64,000 bases of DNA. Origin: Streptococcus ratti FA-1 = DSM 20564 (GTDB lineage Bacteria; Bacillota; Bacilli; Lactobacillales; Streptococcaceae). Shown here in pieces: positions 9,999 to 21,243 of the stretch (position 1 is the first letter of the stretch; each line of letters opens with the position of its first letter). The position numbers and the translations under genes are program-made. The stretch covers positions 744,001-808,000 of the forward strand of contig NZ_AJTZ01000005.1 of NCBI RefSeq assembly GCF_000286075.1. Direction: 5' to 3'. The notes beneath the pieces are model-generated. The model made no database searches. It saw nothing but the letters and a program-made list of their open reading frames with translations, and was not told the DNA's origin.

Positions 9999-10112
9999 TG
10001 TGTATTTTCTCCTTAAATGAAATCAATATTTTTGTAATTCTGAAGAGGCTTACTTTGTGAAAATACACTTTTCTCAGAAATTTTTCAAGTTTTTTGTCTG
10101 CAATCTGAACTA

Positions 10113-11564
10113 TCAAACAAAAAGCGACTGCTCCTCAAAAGACTGTGCCAGAGCCAAGAGCAAATCCTCTCTTCCTTTGGCGGCTGTTAACTGAACACCA
10201 AGTGACAGGCCTTGAGCATCGCGGTAAAGAGGAAGAGAGATAGCAGGCTGTCCTGTCAGATTGGCTTGCTGTGTAAAGGGTGTCCAAGCTAAACTGTCAG
10301 CAAACATCTGCCAAATGAGCTCCTGCTGCCGGCTGCTGTCAAAATCAGCCAGATGCATTAAGTCATTTTTTAAAGCAGCTGATAATTGAAACTGCCCATG
10401 TTTAGGTGCGGTCTCAGCCGTTGTCGGTGTTAGGAGTAAATCATATTTTTCATGGAAGAGAGCCATACGATGACTGTACTGATCCCATTGGCTGAGTACC
10501 TTAGAGTAGCATTTAGCAGGAATTTTTTGACCAGCCTGATAGAGAGCCCAGGACATGACTTCCATATCATTCACTGTCAGATCACGTCCCAAGGAAGCAG
10601 CCAGTCCGTCAAGCATGGCAGCCGTTTCGACACTATTCATCATATAGTAGGACTGCATAGCCTCTATACCGTCTAAGGGTTGCGCTGCTTCTTCTACCCT
10701 ATGGCCGGCATCTTCCAGGTATTTAGCCGCTTTTTGAACAGCAGAAATAGCTGAGCTGGAAACTGAACTGCCAATAGGTGAATCAAGCAGCAGGGCTACT
10801 TTCAGCTTTTTCTCCAAAGGCTGCACTAGCGAGGCTTTTGATAAAGTCGGCAGAACAAAAGGACTTTCCATTTGACAGGTTTGAAGATAGTACAGTAAGC
10901 GTTTAGTATCACGCACTGTCTTGGTCAAGGCAAATTGGACAGAAGCTCCCTGCCAGCCTCTAAAAGAAGAAGGGCCAACCGGAATACGCCCTCGTGTGGG
11001 CTTTAATCCAATCAATCCATTAAAAGAAGCCGGAATACGAATCGAACCGCCGCCATCACTAGCAGCAGCCAAGGGCGAAACGCCAGAACTAACCAAGGCA
11101 GCAGCACCGCCACTGGATCCGCCTGCATTGCGGCTCATGTCATCAGGCAAATTGACATTACCATACAAGCTGGAATCACTGATGTTCTTAAAACCGAATT
11201 CCGGTGTATTGCTGCGGCCTAAAATAATGAAACCTAAGTTTTCCAAAGCTTTGACATAGTTGTCAGAATGACTAGCACGATAATTAGCCAACAAAGGAGA
11301 GCCAGACGTTGACAATTCGCCAGACTGTTCCTGACCCAAATCTTTAAGAAAGAGCGGAACACCTGCAAAAGGCTTGCCTGAAAAATCTCGATTTTGCGCT
11401 TCTTGCAAGGCCTTTTCAAAACGCGTATCTACGATGGCATTTAGCTTAGGGTTGACAGTCTGACTTCTTTCAATAGACTCTTTTACTAATTCCTTTGGGG
11501 AAACTTCTCCGCGCAAAACAGCCTGTGCCATTGCGGTTGCATCCAGCCACTCATTAGCTACCAT
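10113..11564 (-). CDS. Amidase-signature family hydrolase
   Basis: A 483-residue amidase with the Ser-cisSer-Lys catalytic set: Lys in VPLFLKDLG, and Ser residues in NAGGSSGGAAALVSSG and DGGGSIRIPASF. This is the fold of amidases such as nicotinamidase-like and GatA-like enzymes. No gatC or gatB neighbours are present, so a free-standing amidase is more likely than the tRNA amidotransferase subunit. The start is ATG at 11564 after AGGAGA. It is followed upstream by a PEBP-family gene only 9 bases away, so the two are probably co-expressed. Substrate is unknown. Confidence 0.9.
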   Translation of the reverse strand: MVANEWLDATAMAQAVLRGEVSPKELVKESIERSQTVNPKLNAIVDTRFEKALQEAQNRDFSGKPFAGVPLFLKDLGQEQSGELSTSGSPLLANYRASHSDNYVKALENLGFIILGRSNTPEFGFKNISDSSLYGNVNLPDDMSRNAGGSSGGAAALVSSGVSPLAAASDGGGSIRIPASFNGLIGLKPTRGRIPVGPSSFRGWQGASVQFALTKTVRDTKRLLYYLQTCQMESPFVLPTLSKASLVQPLEKKLKVALLLDSPIGSSVSSSAISAVQKAAKYLEDAGHRVEEAAQPLDGIEAMQSYYMMNSVETAAMLDGLAASLGRDLTVNDMEVMSWALYQAGQKIPAKCYSKVLSQWDQYSHRMALFHEKYDLLLTPTTAETAPKHGQFQLSAALKNDLMHLADFDSSRQQELIWQMFADSLAWTPFTQQANLTGQPAISLPLYRDAQGLSLGVQLTAAKGREDLLLALAQSFEEQSLFV

Positions 11565-11573
11565 ATCTGTCTC

Positions 11574-12074
11574 CTATACTTTACCAACCAAATCAATTTG
11601 GGCTTTGGCGACAATATGACCCTCAGACGCATGCAGCAGCTCATTAAGATAGAAACCTTCATTGAGAGGCAGGTCCTCATCAAGAGCATAGACAGTTAGG
11701 GTATAGACATGATCCTTATCAGGTGGGTATGGTCCCAGATAGCCATCATACATATCGGAATAATCAGTCGTCAGAAACCTGCTGACGAGACTATTTTTCC
11801 CCTTCAAATGCTTTTGATCCTGTCTGGCAAAATCCTCTGAAATAAGCGTGATATCTGCCGGTACATTAGCAACAGTCCAGTGAATATAAGCAAAACCGCA
11901 GACCGGAATAGAATCATAATCCACCAAAGTCCAAGCTAAGGTTTTAGCATTTTCTGGAACATCTATCATTTCAAAAGGGAAAGATTTAATAGCGTACCCC
12001 TTATTGGTTTCACTGGCCTTTTTGGCATAGGCATCAGGGATAATGTGATTTTCAAACGGAACTGTAATTTTCAT
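11574..12074 (-). CDS. YbhB/YbcL (PEBP-like) protein
   Basis: A 166-residue protein of the phosphatidylethanolamine-binding-protein-like family. It shows the family segments LVDYDSIPVCGFAYIHWTV and YLGPYPPDKDHVYTLTVYA, which form the ligand pocket. There is no signal peptide, so it is probably cytoplasmic. The start is ATG at 12074 after GGGAGGTG. It precedes the amidase gene by 9 bases. The cellular role of bacterial members is poorly defined. Confidence 0.9.
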   Translation of the reverse strand: MKITVPFENHIIPDAYAKKASETNKGYAIKSFPFEMIDVPENAKTLAWTLVDYDSIPVCGFAYIHWTVANVPADITLISEDFARQDQKHLKGKNSLVSRFLTTDYSDMYDGYLGPYPPDKDHVYTLTVYALDEDLPLNEGFYLNELLHASEGHIVAKAQIDLVGKV

Positions 12075-12128
12075 AGGACACCTCCCGATTCGTTAGTTTT
12101 CTGCTGATTTTTATTAAAAGTGTCAGCC

Positions 12129-12758
12129 TTAGTCCTGCCAAGTTTGCTGATTTTCTTTAAATTTCTTTAGGAGCTGCAGACCGTCTGCATCAATGTAACC
12201 TTGTACTTTAGCGACTTTAATCAATTCTGAATAATTTGAAAGTGTCACAAGTTTTACAGCGGCTTTTTCAAAATTTTCAGCAGCTTTTGGCAGTTCATAA
12301 GTAAAAATAGCAACCACACCAAGTACATCAGCGCCTTCTCTTTTCGCTGCCGCAACTGCATCAAGGACCGATCCGCCTGTTGAGATTAAATCTTCAACAA
12401 TGACCATCTTTTGTCCTTTAATGACCCGGCCTTCAATTTGGTTGCCTGCACCGTGATCTTTTGGTTTGCTGCGGATATAAGCAAAAGGCAAATTCATCTT
12501 GTCTGCAATGATAGCACCGTGCGGAATACCAGCAGTCGCTGTCCCTGCAATAACCTCTGCCTCAGGAAACTCTTCTTTGATGGTTTCAACAAAGCCATTT
12601 TCAATCAAAGTACGCGTTTCAGGATAGGAAAGCGTAATACGATTATCTGTGTAAATAGGTGACTTAATCCCAGACGCCCAAGTAAAAGGATCTTCTGGTT
12701 TTAAGTAAACGGCCTTAATATCCAGTAAATCACGCGCGATGTCTTTTGCTAATGTCAT
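12129..12758 (-). CDS. pyrE: Orotate phosphoribosyltransferase
   Basis: PyrE makes OMP from orotate and PRPP. The 209-residue protein has the PRPP-binding motif [14 protein letters not shown] and the family N-terminus ([16 protein letters not shown]). I placed the start at ATG 12758 ([12 protein letters not shown]), just after AGAGGA; a longer reading from 12794 lacks a ribosome site. It is the last gene of pyrK-pyrD-pyrF-pyrE. The pyrF-pyrE gap of about 100 bases contains ACTGGTC/GACCAGT arms that could form a hairpin. Confidence 0.97.
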   Translation of the reverse strand: MTLAKDIARDLLDIKAVYLKPEDPFTWASGIKSPIYTDNRITLSYPETRTLIENGFVETIKEEFPEAEVIAGTATAGIPHGAIIADKMNLPFAYIRSKPKDHGAGNQIEGRVIKGQKMVIVEDLISTGGSVLDAVAAAKREGADVLGVVAIFTYELPKAAENFEKAAVKLVTLSNYSELIKVAKVQGYIDADGLQLLKKFKENQQTWQD

Positions 12759-12859
12759 AAAATTCCTCTTTCTTTTTTGAAATTCAGCACACACTGCTGT
12801 TTAAAATAGATTGGTTAAACTGGTCCTTTCAAGACTCATGGGCAGTACAGCCTTTCTTT

Positions 12860-15264
<2,405 letters not shown>

Positions 15265-15278
15265 AAACACCCTTCTAC

Positions 15279-15396
15279 GAAAAAACCTTGCCGGCAAAGC
15301 AAGGTTACACAAAAATCAGGCAGACAATTCTTCTGCCTCTTCAACGCACTCTCCCCTTGACAGCCTCTCTGAACCACATTAAAGGTTATTCATTTT
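15279..15396 (-). promoter_or_regulatory. PyrR-type attenuator leader of pyrKDFE
   Basis: Reading on the minus strand, the leader contains TTCAGAGAGGCTGTCAAGG (about 15354-15373), matching the CAGAGAGGCT core of PyrR-binding loops. An AGGCAG/CTGCCT hairpin follows. A terminator comes next, with arms AACCTTGC and GCAAGGTT (15284-15306) followed by a T run, just before pyrK. This is the standard layout in which UMP-bound PyrR promotes termination. No pyrR gene lies in the window. Confidence 0.85.
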
Positions 15397-15400
15397 TCTC

Positions 15401-15429
15401 ATTATAGCTTGAAATCAGATGGATGTCAA
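15401..15429 (-). promoter_or_regulatory. Promoter of the pyrKDFE operon
   Basis: TTGACA (complement of 15424-15429) and TATAAT (complement of 15401-15406) are perfect sigma-A hexamers with a 17-base spacer. The predicted start is near 15394, giving a leader of about 130 bases. Confidence 0.92.
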
Positions 15430-15466
15430 ATGGGGAGAGCTAGTCATCTTTTGATCTATGAAAAAG

Positions 15467-15604
15467 TTAACTTTTAGTCTCATTAATAGGAGATGAATAC
15501 TCAAACAAGTCATCACATTTAATATTATCAACTAACTCTTGAAATAAAGGTAATTCTTTTATTGAATATTCCTCACTACCTAAGAATTCTGATAATAAAT
15601 TCAT
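15467..15604 (-). CDS. Small unrecognised ORF between pyrK and licD
   Basis: A 45-residue reading frame beginning MNLLSEFLGSEEYSIKELPL and ending in INETKS. It starts at ATG 15604, nine bases after an AGGGG site. It is acidic, with no membrane segment or recognised motif. It lies just downstream of the polysaccharide cluster and upstream of the pyr promoter. It may be real or a relic of a longer gene, because the region upstream also shows short coding-like stretches broken by stops. Confidence 0.35.
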   Translation of the reverse strand: MNLLSEFLGSEEYSIKELPLFQELVDNIKCDDLFEYSSPINETKS

Positions 15605-15648
15605 ATATCATTGCCCCTAGTGATTATCTCTATAATATCCAATTTTCT

Positions 15649-15690
15649 AAGGCTTCTCTGCCATCAATTTTAGAAAATTGCAGCAAGCCT
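15649..15690 (-). terminator. Long imperfect hairpin after the polysaccharide cluster
   Basis: AGGCTT/AAGCCT outer arms, a CTGC/GCAG middle and an AATTTT/AAAATT inner stem form a long hairpin just after the last licD gene. No clear T run follows on the minus strand, so it may be a 3' stabilising or processing structure rather than a classical terminator. Confidence 0.4.
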
Positions 15691-15693
15691 AAA

Positions 15694-16506
15694 CTAGTCT
15701 TCTACCAAATAAATATCTGCCGTATGATTGACTTGTTCGCTTTCCGGCGGCAATTGCATATAATTGCCATATTTTTTTTCTAAATAGTAATCCCAGTTTG
15801 AAGGACTTTTAACTGTCAGACCTTCAAAGTTAACATTAACAGTTGTTAAGAAAGCTTCCTTAGGCATCATTTCTTGCGCTTTTCTAGCCATGATATTCTC
15901 ACCAACAAAATCACTGTCAGCAATGGTATAGCGCTGACACATTTTATCTGTGTAATTAACTAGACGTTTTACACCTACTATATTCAGTAAACTTTTAACT
16001 ACTGGCTTAACTATTTTTTTAATCCTAGACTTACCTTCGCCTGTTCTAGACAGTGCAATGACTAAAAGTTTGTTTAATCTCCCCATTTGATTCAAATAAG
16101 ACTGCACTTTTTGTTTATCACTAGGCAAGCCATCTAAAGGGAAAATATCAATCCATAGAAAGTTTTCTTCCGTGTCATCAATAAATTGTCGATTACAGAT
16201 AGTTTGTTTATTCAGGATTCGACAATATGGTCTTTTTAAATTATTAAGACGGTTGCTGGCTACTGTAAAAGGGAACTCTTTTTCAAAGATATCATGCAGA
16301 GCCAAAAATTTTTCGTAGTCTTCTCTTGGCATCAGCAGATCAATATCATCATCCCACGGAATAAATCCCTGATGACGGACAGCCCCTAATAGAGTACCGC
16401 CGCACAAAACGTAGGTTAATTGATGACGATCGCAAAATTCCACAACAGCTTTCATCATATCCAACTCTAACAGCTGAATCTCCCTAAGCGTTAGTTTTTT
16501 TGTCAT
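15694..16506 (-). CDS. LicD-family phosphotransferase
   Basis: A 270-residue LicD-family protein. The family nucleotidyltransferase-like core is clear: GGTLLGAVRHQGFIPWDDD followed by IDLLMPREDYEKF, with the Asp residues that bind metal. LicD proteins transfer phospho-substituents (phosphocholine, glycerol or ribitol phosphate) to glycans. The adjoining tagD-like cytidylyltransferase makes CDP-glycerol the most likely donor, which is inference. The ATG at 16506 follows AAGGAGG, and the start overlaps the end of tagD by 23 bases. It is the last gene of the cluster, and a second LicD paralogue lies on the other side of tagD. Confidence 0.88.
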   Translation of the reverse strand: MTKKLTLREIQLLELDMMKAVVEFCDRHQLTYVLCGGTLLGAVRHQGFIPWDDDIDLLMPREDYEKFLALHDIFEKEFPFTVASNRLNNLKRPYCRILNKQTICNRQFIDDTEENFLWIDIFPLDGLPSDKQKVQSYLNQMGRLNKLLVIALSRTGEGKSRIKKIVKPVVKSLLNIVGVKRLVNYTDKMCQRYTIADSDFVGENIMARKAQEMMPKEAFLTTVNVNFEGLTVKSPSNWDYYLEKKYGNYMQLPPESEQVNHTADIYLVED

Positions 16507-16888
16507 GGAGATCCTCCTTGATTTGGCTGGTAGAAATATCTGGCGTTCTTTCCAAATAAACTACTTCGCACAAATCTTTTAAATCATCAAAATGCCCAGT
16601 CCAGTCATTACCAATGACAAATACATCAATGTCAAAATCTACTACATCTGTACGTTTTTGTTCCCAATTTTCTTCAGGAATTACCTTATCAACATAACGA
16701 ATCGCTTCTAACATTTTTTTACGTTCCTCATAGGAAAAATAGGTTTTCTTATTTTTCTCACGTGAGTTAAATTCATCTGTTGATAAGGCAACAATCAGAC
16801 AGTCTCCTAACTTGCTGGCTCTTCGCAATAATTCGATATGACCGTAATGCAGCAAATCAAATGTTCCATAAGTAATTACCTTCTTCAT
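16484..16888 (-). CDS. tagD: Glycerol-3-phosphate cytidylyltransferase (TagD-like)
   Basis: A 134-residue cytidylyltransferase that would make CDP-glycerol from CTP and glycerol-3-phosphate. It has the HxGH motif in TYGTFDLLHYGHIELLRRA (residues 6-24) and the RTPDISTSQIKED segment of the RTxGISTT family motif. The start is ATG at 16888 with AGGAGAG eight bases upstream. A GTG two codons earlier is less likely. It overlaps or abuts both flanking licD genes, which points to one functional unit for decorating the polysaccharide. Confidence 0.9.
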   Translation of the reverse strand: MKKVITYGTFDLLHYGHIELLRRASKLGDCLIVALSTDEFNSREKNKKTYFSYEERKKMLEAIRYVDKVIPEENWEQKRTDVVDFDIDVFVIGNDWTGHFDDLKDLCEVVYLERTPDISTSQIKEDLHDKKTNA

Positions 16889-16890
16889 AA

Positions 16891-17712
16891 TCACTGCTCT
16901 CCTATTTCTGTTTTCACGTTAATATGCTGTGCCAATTGTTCATGTTCTGGCGGCAATTGCATATAGTCGCCATACATATGAGTTAAATAGGCATCAATTT
17001 GTTCAGGTGCCCTTACCTGCATACCTTCAAATGCAATGGTCGTGCCTGAACCAAAATAATCCTTCGGTACAAATTCTTTAAAGTAGTAGGCCCCCATACA
17101 AGTACCAATCACATCGCACTGCTCAACTGTATGTGACTTTAAAGTGGCATCTAAGCGATTTTTTACCTTGGTGGGATTAAAAAGCTTACCAATTTTAGTT
17201 GCTTTACCAAAGGTAATCGCTAAACGTTGTTTCCAATCTCTTTTGGTATCTCGCAGTTGATCAATATAATGCAGACCAAGTGCCAGTCTGTAGCTGTCCA
17301 TCTTCAACTTAAAAAATTTTCGCTTCATAGTCTGGTTCGGCAAGCCGTCAATAGGTAAGATATCCATCCAGACCGGAGCAGGTTGGTTTGTTCTGGGATC
17401 AATAATCTGAACTTGAGTATTAACCAAACGAACAGGGTAAAAATATAGATGAGGATTATCTTTGTAATAAGCTATATCGATTGGCTGAACATTTTGTTCC
17501 TTAAAAATACGAATAAACTTTTCATAATCTTCGCGTGGCATAGCTACATCAATATCATCATCCCAGGGAATAAAGCCGCCATGGCGTACAGCACCAATCA
17601 ACGTGCCTCCGATAATAAAATAATTTAATTGATTATTTTCACAAATGATTTGAAATACTTTAAAAATTTCAATTTCTGCCAATTGCAAATTTCGTAGTGT
17701 CTTATCTGTCAT
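16891..17712 (-). CDS. LicD-family phosphotransferase
   Basis: A 273-residue paralogue of the LicD protein at 15694-16506. It has IIGGTLIGAVRHGGFIPWDDD and IDVAMPREDYEKF near the N-terminus and the shared C-terminal GDYMQLPPEHEQ block. Having two LicD proteins suggests two attachment sites or two steps. Its stop abuts the tagD ribosome site. The start is ATG at 17712. Confidence 0.88.
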   Translation of the reverse strand: MTDKTLRNLQLAEIEIFKVFQIICENNQLNYFIIGGTLIGAVRHGGFIPWDDDIDVAMPREDYEKFIRIFKEQNVQPIDIAYYKDNPHLYFYPVRLVNTQVQIIDPRTNQPAPVWMDILPIDGLPNQTMKRKFFKLKMDSYRLALGLHYIDQLRDTKRDWKQRLAITFGKATKIGKLFNPTKVKNRLDATLKSHTVEQCDVIGTCMGAYYFKEFVPKDYFGSGTTIAFEGMQVRAPEQIDAYLTHMYGDYMQLPPEHEQLAQHINVKTEIGEQ

Positions 17713-17726
17713 GCTTTAGTCCCTTA

Positions 17727-18719
17727 CTAAATCCAATTAGGAAATCCTTTAGGGTATAAAACTTTTAATAAGTAATAAGCTTGGTAGTTTGTCATGCGAA
17801 CTAATTTTAAAAATTTACCCAATTTACCCAAGGCTAAAATTCCTTTGTAAACTTCTGGAGAAACCGAATGAATAGCTTGATCAAAGGTTTTCAGACGCTG
17901 TTTGGTTTTTACAGTGACATCTAAGAGAAATAGGGTTTTAACTCCCTGCAGATAAGCCGATGTTGCTCGATGCAAAAGATAAGGAGCATTCTCATTCGTT
18001 TTCTTATTAGCGTAAAACTGAGCCAGCCGTTCACTGATTCCTAGCATCATCTCCACATTTTTAATCCTTGATGCGCGGCTGACACTTTGACCGTCACGCC
18101 CTACACGATAGCCATATACTGGCAAATCAATGTATTGGATAGTTTTGATGTAGGCAAAAGGAATTGTGGCATACAAAATATCGGTATATAGGGTTCTTCC
18201 CGGCAATTCAAAAGAAGCTTGCCGCAAAATATCGGTTCGATAGCACAGACTCCACATACTGATCGTTTGAAAGTTTTTGAGATGGGAAAACAAAGTTGAC
18301 TCTTTGGGGTAAGCCGTTAAACTCTTCTTTTGCAGTTCGTTTTTATTGGGACCCCAGTTAAAGGGTGTCACCAAGACATCCGTTTGACTGTGCTCTAATA
18401 ATTCGATGAGCTGATCCAGACTTTTAGTATCAAACCAGTCATCGCCATCTAATAACTTAAAGTACTTGCCCGTTGCATGAGCCATACTGTAGTTAACCGT
18501 TGTTCCATATCCCCCATTTTCTTTGTGAACAGGAATGACAGACGGATATTGTTTTTCATATTTTTGGGCAATTTCATAGGTCCGATCGCTTCCGCCATCG
18601 TCAACAACAAAGATTTCCAAACGGTCACAGTATTTGGAGGCCACCAGCGAGTCCAGTGTCTCCTCAATATACTCTTCAACATTATAAGCCGCAATGGATA
18701 TGGTTAATAATTTTTGCAC
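17727..18719 (-). CDS. Family 2 glycosyltransferase
   Basis: A 330-residue GT-A fold transferase. The N-terminus LTISIAAYNVEEYIEETLDS is followed by EIFVVDDGGSDRTYEIA and the DxD-type LLDGDDWFD, which binds the nucleotide sugar and metal. The start is GTG at 18719 directly after AGGAGTACAGA. It belongs to the polysaccharide cluster and probably adds one sugar of the repeat unit on the cytoplasmic face; which sugar cannot be told. Confidence 0.9.
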   Translation of the reverse strand: MQKLLTISIAAYNVEEYIEETLDSLVASKYCDRLEIFVVDDGGSDRTYEIAQKYEKQYPSVIPVHKENGGYGTTVNYSMAHATGKYFKLLDGDDWFDTKSLDQLIELLEHSQTDVLVTPFNWGPNKNELQKKSLTAYPKESTLFSHLKNFQTISMWSLCYRTDILRQASFELPGRTLYTDILYATIPFAYIKTIQYIDLPVYGYRVGRDGQSVSRASRIKNVEMMLGISERLAQFYANKKTNENAPYLLHRATSAYLQGVKTLFLLDVTVKTKQRLKTFDQAIHSVSPEVYKGILALGKLGKFLKLVRMTNYQAYYLLKVLYPKGFPNWI

Positions 18720-18773
18720 TCTGTACTCCTAAAATTTTCATAGTTGCCAGTAAGACTGCTGGCAGCAATTCTC

Positions 18774-20144
18774 TTATTTAAACTGTAGTTTATACTTTCC
18801 AATTCCCAAGGATCTCGTGAAAATGAGAGAAGCTAATACATAAGCAATAATAAAGATTTCCAAATTCGTAATATTTAAAACTGCTTCATAAAAGCGGTTA
18901 GAAAAGAACAGCATGCACAGGTCGTTAAACAAATATGCGTAAATAAACAGCCTGAAATCAATTACAGAATGAGGAACCGGATGATTCACAATTTTATCAT
19001 AAAATTTCGAATAGTACCATGGAATGACTGTAAAAACAGGTACCCAGAAAAACAGACCAAAATCATAGATAAATTGATAAAAAGTTGTGTAAACATTGCC
19101 AAGACCATATTTAACACTGTACCTGACAAACGGAATATCCAAGGTATAAATACTGTCATCTTTGCCGACTTTGGCAAATACGTAGTTATATAAGGTTGAA
19201 AAGGTCTGCTGTCCCAAATGCTCCTGCGGTATCGGCAAAGCATAGGTCTGAATAAAGACGTCCAAATTATAAAGCGGAGCACCTGTATAAATGAATAAGT
19301 AATGGAAAAGATTGTAATGGCTTGAACGGCCAAAAATGCCCATGGTTACTAAGGACAAAACAACAGTGACAACGCCAATCACCAGCAATCGCTGAAGTAA
19401 CTGTTTTTTGATGCCAATGCTTGAATCTTTTTTGAGATACAAAACATAATAAACACAGACAGCAAATGTTACCATACGTAAAATCGGCGATCTGCTCCCC
19501 GCAAGATAAATAGCAACACACATTAAAAGAAGTGTTATCACTTGTTCAATTTTTATTTTTTTATAAGCTACAAAGTTGTTAATAGCAACAAACAGCGTGA
19601 GATAGCCAAAAGAAAAAGATATTGTTTTAAAAATATTATAATAGCGCGGCGGTATAATTCCTAGTTCACGATAATGGTCTGAGTGAAATTTAGACATATC
19701 GTTGAAAAAAGAAATCTTTTGAGACAGGGAATAGTCCGAATGATCCAAAGCATTTGCCAGCTGTGTCAAATGCTGATACTTAAGAAAAATAACAAGCAAG
19801 AGCAGACCAATAAAAACAAGAGAAATCCATGTTGGTAAATTGATATAGGTCAACTCGCTATTTTTTAATGGAATTTTAGCAGCTATTTGTTTTTTTGAAG
19901 ACGATTTTGAATGATAATAAAAATTAAACAGTGTGAATATTGTAAAAGCAACAGCCAAAATGAGAACAGTTTCAATGTGAAATGTCAAACTCATATAAGT
20001 GAGTGCCAGGGTACACATGACGGCCTGTAATAAAAATATCAATGAAAAAATGACGGCCGGATTCATGAAGTCTTTATTTGCAATTCTGAAATTAATGAAT
20101 AAGGATACCAACGCTGTCAGTATAATCAAAAAAAGCATCATCAC
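18774..20144 (-). CDS. Oligosaccharide repeat-unit polymerase (Wzy-like)
   Basis: A 456-residue, very hydrophobic protein with about ten or more predicted membrane helices and a long extracytoplasmic loop in the C-terminal half (around YNLDVFIQTYALPIPQEH). This is the usual topology of O-antigen/capsule polymerases. Sequence is poorly conserved in this class, so the call rests on topology and on position between transferases and flippase. The start is GTG 20144 or one of the two following ATG codons, after GAGGAGAAG. Confidence 0.8.
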   Translation of the reverse strand: MMMLFLIILTALVSLFINFRIANKDFMNPAVIFSLIFLLQAVMCTLALTYMSLTFHIETVLILAVAFTIFTLFNFYYHSKSSSKKQIAAKIPLKNSELTYINLPTWISLVFIGLLLLVIFLKYQHLTQLANALDHSDYSLSQKISFFNDMSKFHSDHYRELGIIPPRYYNIFKTISFSFGYLTLFVAINNFVAYKKIKIEQVITLLLMCVAIYLAGSRSPILRMVTFAVCVYYVLYLKKDSSIGIKKQLLQRLLVIGVVTVVLSLVTMGIFGRSSHYNLFHYLFIYTGAPLYNLDVFIQTYALPIPQEHLGQQTFSTLYNYVFAKVGKDDSIYTLDIPFVRYSVKYGLGNVYTTFYQFIYDFGLFFWVPVFTVIPWYYSKFYDKIVNHPVPHSVIDFRLFIYAYLFNDLCMLFFSNRFYEAVLNITNLEIFIIAYVLASLIFTRSLGIGKYKLQFK

Positions 20145-20158
20145 CTTCTTCTCCTCTT

Positions 20159-20953
20159 CTAAAAACTCTTCCCATATTTCTTTCCTAAAAATTTAGCAGC
20201 TAAGAAGGCCTTGCCTTTTTGGAAAAGATTAATTTTTTCCATGTACATAAAAGGAACTTCTTTGATGGTAAGCTCTTTTTGCTGGGCCAGCCACACATTG
20301 AAAAGGCGTTCGCTAACGCGACCGAACAGGCGCGCATCAAAACTTGAATAGCCTGTAAGATCAAGGCGCTCATAAAGCTTGTCAATCAGAGCAAAGAGCC
20401 ACTCACAGTAAGCATCGGCCAGCTCTTTTTTCATGATAAACATATTAAACATATAACCGCTGCGCTGCTTCATGACGCTGTCAAAGGCTGGGAGATAATC
20501 CGGATACAGCTCTGCCATTATCTCTCTGGTTACATCCAAATGTTTAGCATCATGGGTATGAGCATAGTGGGAATAAAGGGTTTCAATATAGTACTTTCGC
20601 TTTTTAGGAACTATGACATCAGCTGTGTCAAGGAGTTTTTCTGCATCAGCTTGTGACAGAATAACATCATCAATCTTTATGTCTTCTTTATAGGACTGTT
20701 TCTTTTTGGTGAAATAGCGCCGATAGTGAACCAATCCCAGATAGTCGCAGTCCAGATTTTTCCATGCCCAGTAAAGGCCTGTCAGCTCACAGTAATAGGG
20801 GTTTAAGCGCGAAATGTTATCGCCGGTATTGTCCCCTTTATATCCCAGGTCTTCCTTGCCTTCTCTGCCGACATGCAAGGGAAGATAGAGATTTTGATCC
20901 TTTGGCATCTTAAATTGCTTGTGTGTTGCCACAATTAATTTAATGTCTTTCAC
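20159..20953 (-). CDS. DUF4422 glycosyltransferase
   Basis: A 264-residue protein of the DUF4422 family found in capsule loci (galactofuranosyltransferase-type enzymes). The family pattern is visible in ELTGLYWAWKNLDCDYLGLV and HYRRYFTKKK, with a later NMFIMKKELADAYCEWLF. The start is GTG at 20953 after TAGGAAATT. Given glf upstream it is a good candidate for adding galactofuranose, but this is inferred. A structured repeat separates it from glf. Confidence 0.85.
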   Translation of the reverse strand: MKDIKLIVATHKQFKMPKDQNLYLPLHVGREGKEDLGYKGDNTGDNISRLNPYYCELTGLYWAWKNLDCDYLGLVHYRRYFTKKKQSYKEDIKIDDVILSQADAEKLLDTADVIVPKKRKYYIETLYSHYAHTHDAKHLDVTREIMAELYPDYLPAFDSVMKQRSGYMFNMFIMKKELADAYCEWLFALIDKLYERLDLTGYSSFDARLFGRVSERLFNVWLAQQKELTIKEVPFMYMEKINLFQKGKAFLAAKFLGKKYGKSF

Positions 20954-20972
20954 GCTAATTTCCTACTTTCAG

Positions 20973-21236
20973 AGTATAGACAAAGTCTTTTTTGAGATTT
21001 TCCTTAGGTGATAACGGACGGCAGCGACTTCCTTCGGAATTCCATACCTAAGATTTGAGCCTAAGGTCTCAAATCTTCCGAGTTCCTGAAACTTCAGAGT
21101 TTCAGGAACTTTTATCACGGCGGAAAATCTCGATTAAGGCTCACTTCGCTCGCGAATAAATGCCATCAAATTGGCATCATTTTCAGAACTTTAAAACATA
21201 CACATGCCATATTCATAGAAAAAACAGGTTTGTCTT
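20973..21236. repeat. Structured modular repeat, copy 1
   Basis: Non-coding stretch between the DUF4422 gene and glf. The core (20994-21131) has outer arms GAGATTTTCC/GGAAAATCTC, an inner CTTAGGT/ACCTAAG stem, AGATTTGAG/CTCAAATCT (21051-21076) and a perfect 12-bp arm AGTTCCTGAAAC/GTTTCAGGAACT (21081-21110). The same plan recurs at 27166-27421 with paired base changes. Flanks CAGAGTATAGACAAA and TTTGTCTTCAAG match the opposite ends of the other copy in complement. Confidence 0.85.
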
Positions 21237-21243
21237 CAAGTTA

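Noticed and set aside
12759-12859. Second attenuator between pyrF and pyrE
   Set aside because: ACTGGTC/GACCAGT arms exist but there is no T run or PyrR motif, so only a hairpin can be stated.
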